Source: Hofstenia miamia
Taxonomy: Eukaryota; Xenacoelomorpha; Acoela
Assembly: GCA_004352715.1 (NCBI GenBank)
Contig: SCFE01000011.1
Location: forward strand, 2,995,142-3,027,075
DNA: 31,934 nt
Direction of reading: 5' to 3'
Below, piece after piece: positions 30,246 through 31,934 of the stretch. Made by a program: the position numbers and the translations under genes. Position 1 is the first letter of the stretch; each line of letters begins with the position of its first letter. Under the pieces are notes generated by a model that was not told where the DNA came from, did no database searches, and saw only the letters and a list, made by a program, of their open reading frames with translations.

Positions 30246-31452
30246 TCTCTAAATGTAAAAAATGTATTCAATAAACAGTATGACTTCGTTTCAAATAAAA
30301 ACATACCATTTTCTCCTCTTGGAAATGTTTTAATTATATCCAATGAAGCTTGCATTTCCATTTTGTACATAGGATTTTTCAAAGGCATTTGGTAAAGCAG
30401 TGATTCAGAGCTTTTTCAACGTCTCATCATAATGACAGCGAAATATAACCATTTTGTTATTCATTGTGGCGTAAACACTTGTGCAACACCCAACACAGCA
30501 TTTACGTGGCAGTGTATAATTATTTCTCTTCAAATAAAGTCATAGCACGATATTAAAATGGCGGGATTTTGCTATTTACAACAAATATTTTTCGTTTACA
30601 ATCTTGTTTTTGTATACATTCGGAGATAAAACGAATGGCTTGTAATTCATCATTTTAATTCATCGGCCTCCACAAAATTTAAGAATTATCTCGGTTCATG
30701 GCCGCCTTATAGTACGCCAGGACTAAGGCTTCCCATGTAAGTCAATACAGCTAAAACTTTAAAGAACTTTAAAGATCTTATCTAATCTTTAAAGAATTTT
30801 ATAAGACGAATTCAAGTATTAACTGGTTTTTTGCAAGAAATGCAAGAACTTTAAAGTATAAAAATGTTCTTTAAAATAATGAGCATGAAATTTACACAGT
30901 GGCGGCACATGCATGCAAGAGTTAGGCAAGCAAATGTTTTTATGTAACCAAAATAGTGTAAATAAAAAACCATGAAAAAATTTATTTATATAGTGGAAAT
31001 CCCCGAGGCGAGTTTTCTCAGAAATTTATCAGTAATACATGTATTATTATAGAAATAAGATTAGTCCTGCAGTTCTTTTAATAAATCATTTTCAAGAAGA
31101 AATTGCTAATGATTTCTGTAGTTTTTTCTCCTTTTAATCGGTTATTCTTGTATTTGTTTAAAATTTCTTTCTGCACGACGGTGATCAAAATCCAATAGTT
31201 TGCATTAATTCAAATATTTACAAATTTTCGGTAATGCAGTCAATAAATCGTGCATTTCAAAATATTGACAAAGAATTTTGTGGATTTTTACAATTTAATG
31301 CATGTTGATGATATAAAACTTGAGATAAATTACAAATTTTTTTAAAATTGGGAAACTTAGAGTAGAAATTTAGAACAGAAAATGGCAGCTGATGGAAATC
31401 ACATTTAAATCGATCAAAATGTTTAACATTTATTTCCAAATATATAAATATA
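30246..31452. other. Unclassified repeat block, right arm (diverged)
   Basis: The counterpart of 20005-21190 with many substitutions and small indels. Frames such as 31484-31257 (minus) resemble the left-arm frame 20003-20233 in part but are shifted, so neither is likely to be coding. Confidence 0.55.
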
Positions 31453-31901
31453 GTCTTGGCCAAAAGTTTGGAACATTTTTTCAAAACACATATTTTTTAA
31501 TAATTTGATAATTTTTTTATCTAAAACACTTCCCCGAAAACTGAAAAATATATTTCTCAATATTAGTTGACAATAATTTGCAAGTATAATAGCTATTTAT
31601 AAAATAAAAACAATTAGTTCACAAACTTTAGTATTTAGTGTGTCTCCCATTCACTGCTACCCAAGCTTCAATTTTCCTTTTCATGGACCCAATAAGGCTT
31701 TGGAGTTAGTCTACAGTAATATTTTGGGTCCTGACTTGTCTTAACTTTTGTTTTAAAGTCTTCTAATAGTTCTACTGCTTGGTTGGAGACCATCAAAGTT
31801 TAATTCAACAGCAATTTCGGTTGAGGTAACAAAGGGATTCAATTGTGATTAACAATGAGTACGTCTGTCACAATAAGGCGTGGGAACTCGTGATTGACCT
31901 G

Positions 31902-31904
<3 letters not shown>
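31453..31904 (+). mobile_element. Tc1/mariner-like terminal fragment, right arm
   Basis: Starts GTCTTGGCCAAAAGTTTGGA after a TA flank and mirrors 19533-19983 with no difference noticed over about 440 bp. The transposase ORF would lie beyond the end of the window. Confidence 0.65.

Positions 31905-31934
<30 letters not shown>
31905..31934. repeat. (TA)n at the right edge
   Basis: A TA run at the end of the window. The matching left arm also begins in TA at a gap edge. Confidence 0.92.

Larger units (their letters stand above)
26200..31934 (-). repeat. Long inverted repeat, right arm (5735 bp)
   Basis: The mirror of 19527-25199. It differs by scattered substitutions, a 27-bp extra segment in its hAT-like copy (about 27503-27531), a different block at about 30066-30245, and about 10% divergence between roughly 30250 and 31450. 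These differences show it is not one sequence pasted in twice. Confidence 0.95.

Noticed and set aside
19527-31934. Giant terminal-inverted-repeat transposon such as a Maverick/Polinton
   Set aside because: No DNA polymerase B, integrase, ATPase or capsid reading is present; the arms are made of ordinary TE fragments and their outer ends are assembly edges.
1-31934. LTR retrotransposons, tRNA or rRNA genes, and CRISPR arrays
   Set aside because: I looked for paired LTRs, integrase/protease motifs, tRNA boxes and regularly spaced repeats on both strands and found none I could support.

Overview
The window reads as AT-rich animal nuclear DNA, probably from an invertebrate, and is built almost wholly of decayed transposable elements (TEs). 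The signs are long (TA)n tracts, several non-LTR retrotransposon (LINE) types, a Penelope-like element, and Tc1/mariner, hAT and piggyBac remnants. I found no host gene with confidence, and no rRNA, tRNA or CRISPR array. The species cannot be told from this sequence. The text is a draft scaffold. It has three gaps of exactly 1000 N (16296-17295, 18527-19526, 25200-26199) and three single-n joins (7167, 8995, 15413). It begins and ends in (TA)n.

Piece 1 (1-16295): a CR1/Jockey-type LINE on the minus strand (122-2755) meets a second, plus-strand LINE (2756-4579, with a (TAA)n tail). An R2-like LINE follows (5044-6845) and its endonuclease end resumes at 10086-10375. Between those halves lie a LINE with C-terminal C2H2 fingers (6870-7166 and 8719-9985) and a minus-strand Penelope-like element (7168-8250). 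A second CR1/Jockey-type LINE with its RT core deleted occupies 10376-12010. An 882-bp block (12550-13431) carrying another R2-like 3' end is repeated at 15414-16295. An unrecognised 212-codon ORF (13850-14488) and a C2H2 finger remnant with splice-acceptor and poly(A)-like signals (15205-15325) lie between the two copies.

Piece 2 (17296-18526) holds a broken piggyBac transposase on the minus strand.

Pieces 3 and 4 (19527-25199 and 26200-31934) are reverse complements of each other: a long inverted repeat with arms of about 5.7 kb around an unresolved centre. From outside inward each arm carries a Tc1-like terminal fragment, an unclassified block, a GC-rich patch, an RT fragment, a Tc1-like element with a hAT-like element nested in it, and 143 bp matching the 3' end of the piggyBac copy in piece 2. 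By eye the arms are a mosaic: the outer ~450 bp and inner ~3.8 kb are nearly identical, while a middle ~1.2 kb is only about 90% identical and is bounded by a non-homologous block. Whether this is a real palindrome or two alleles or paralogues scaffolded head to head is the main open question. No working pathway is encoded; the elements are related by nesting and insertion order.
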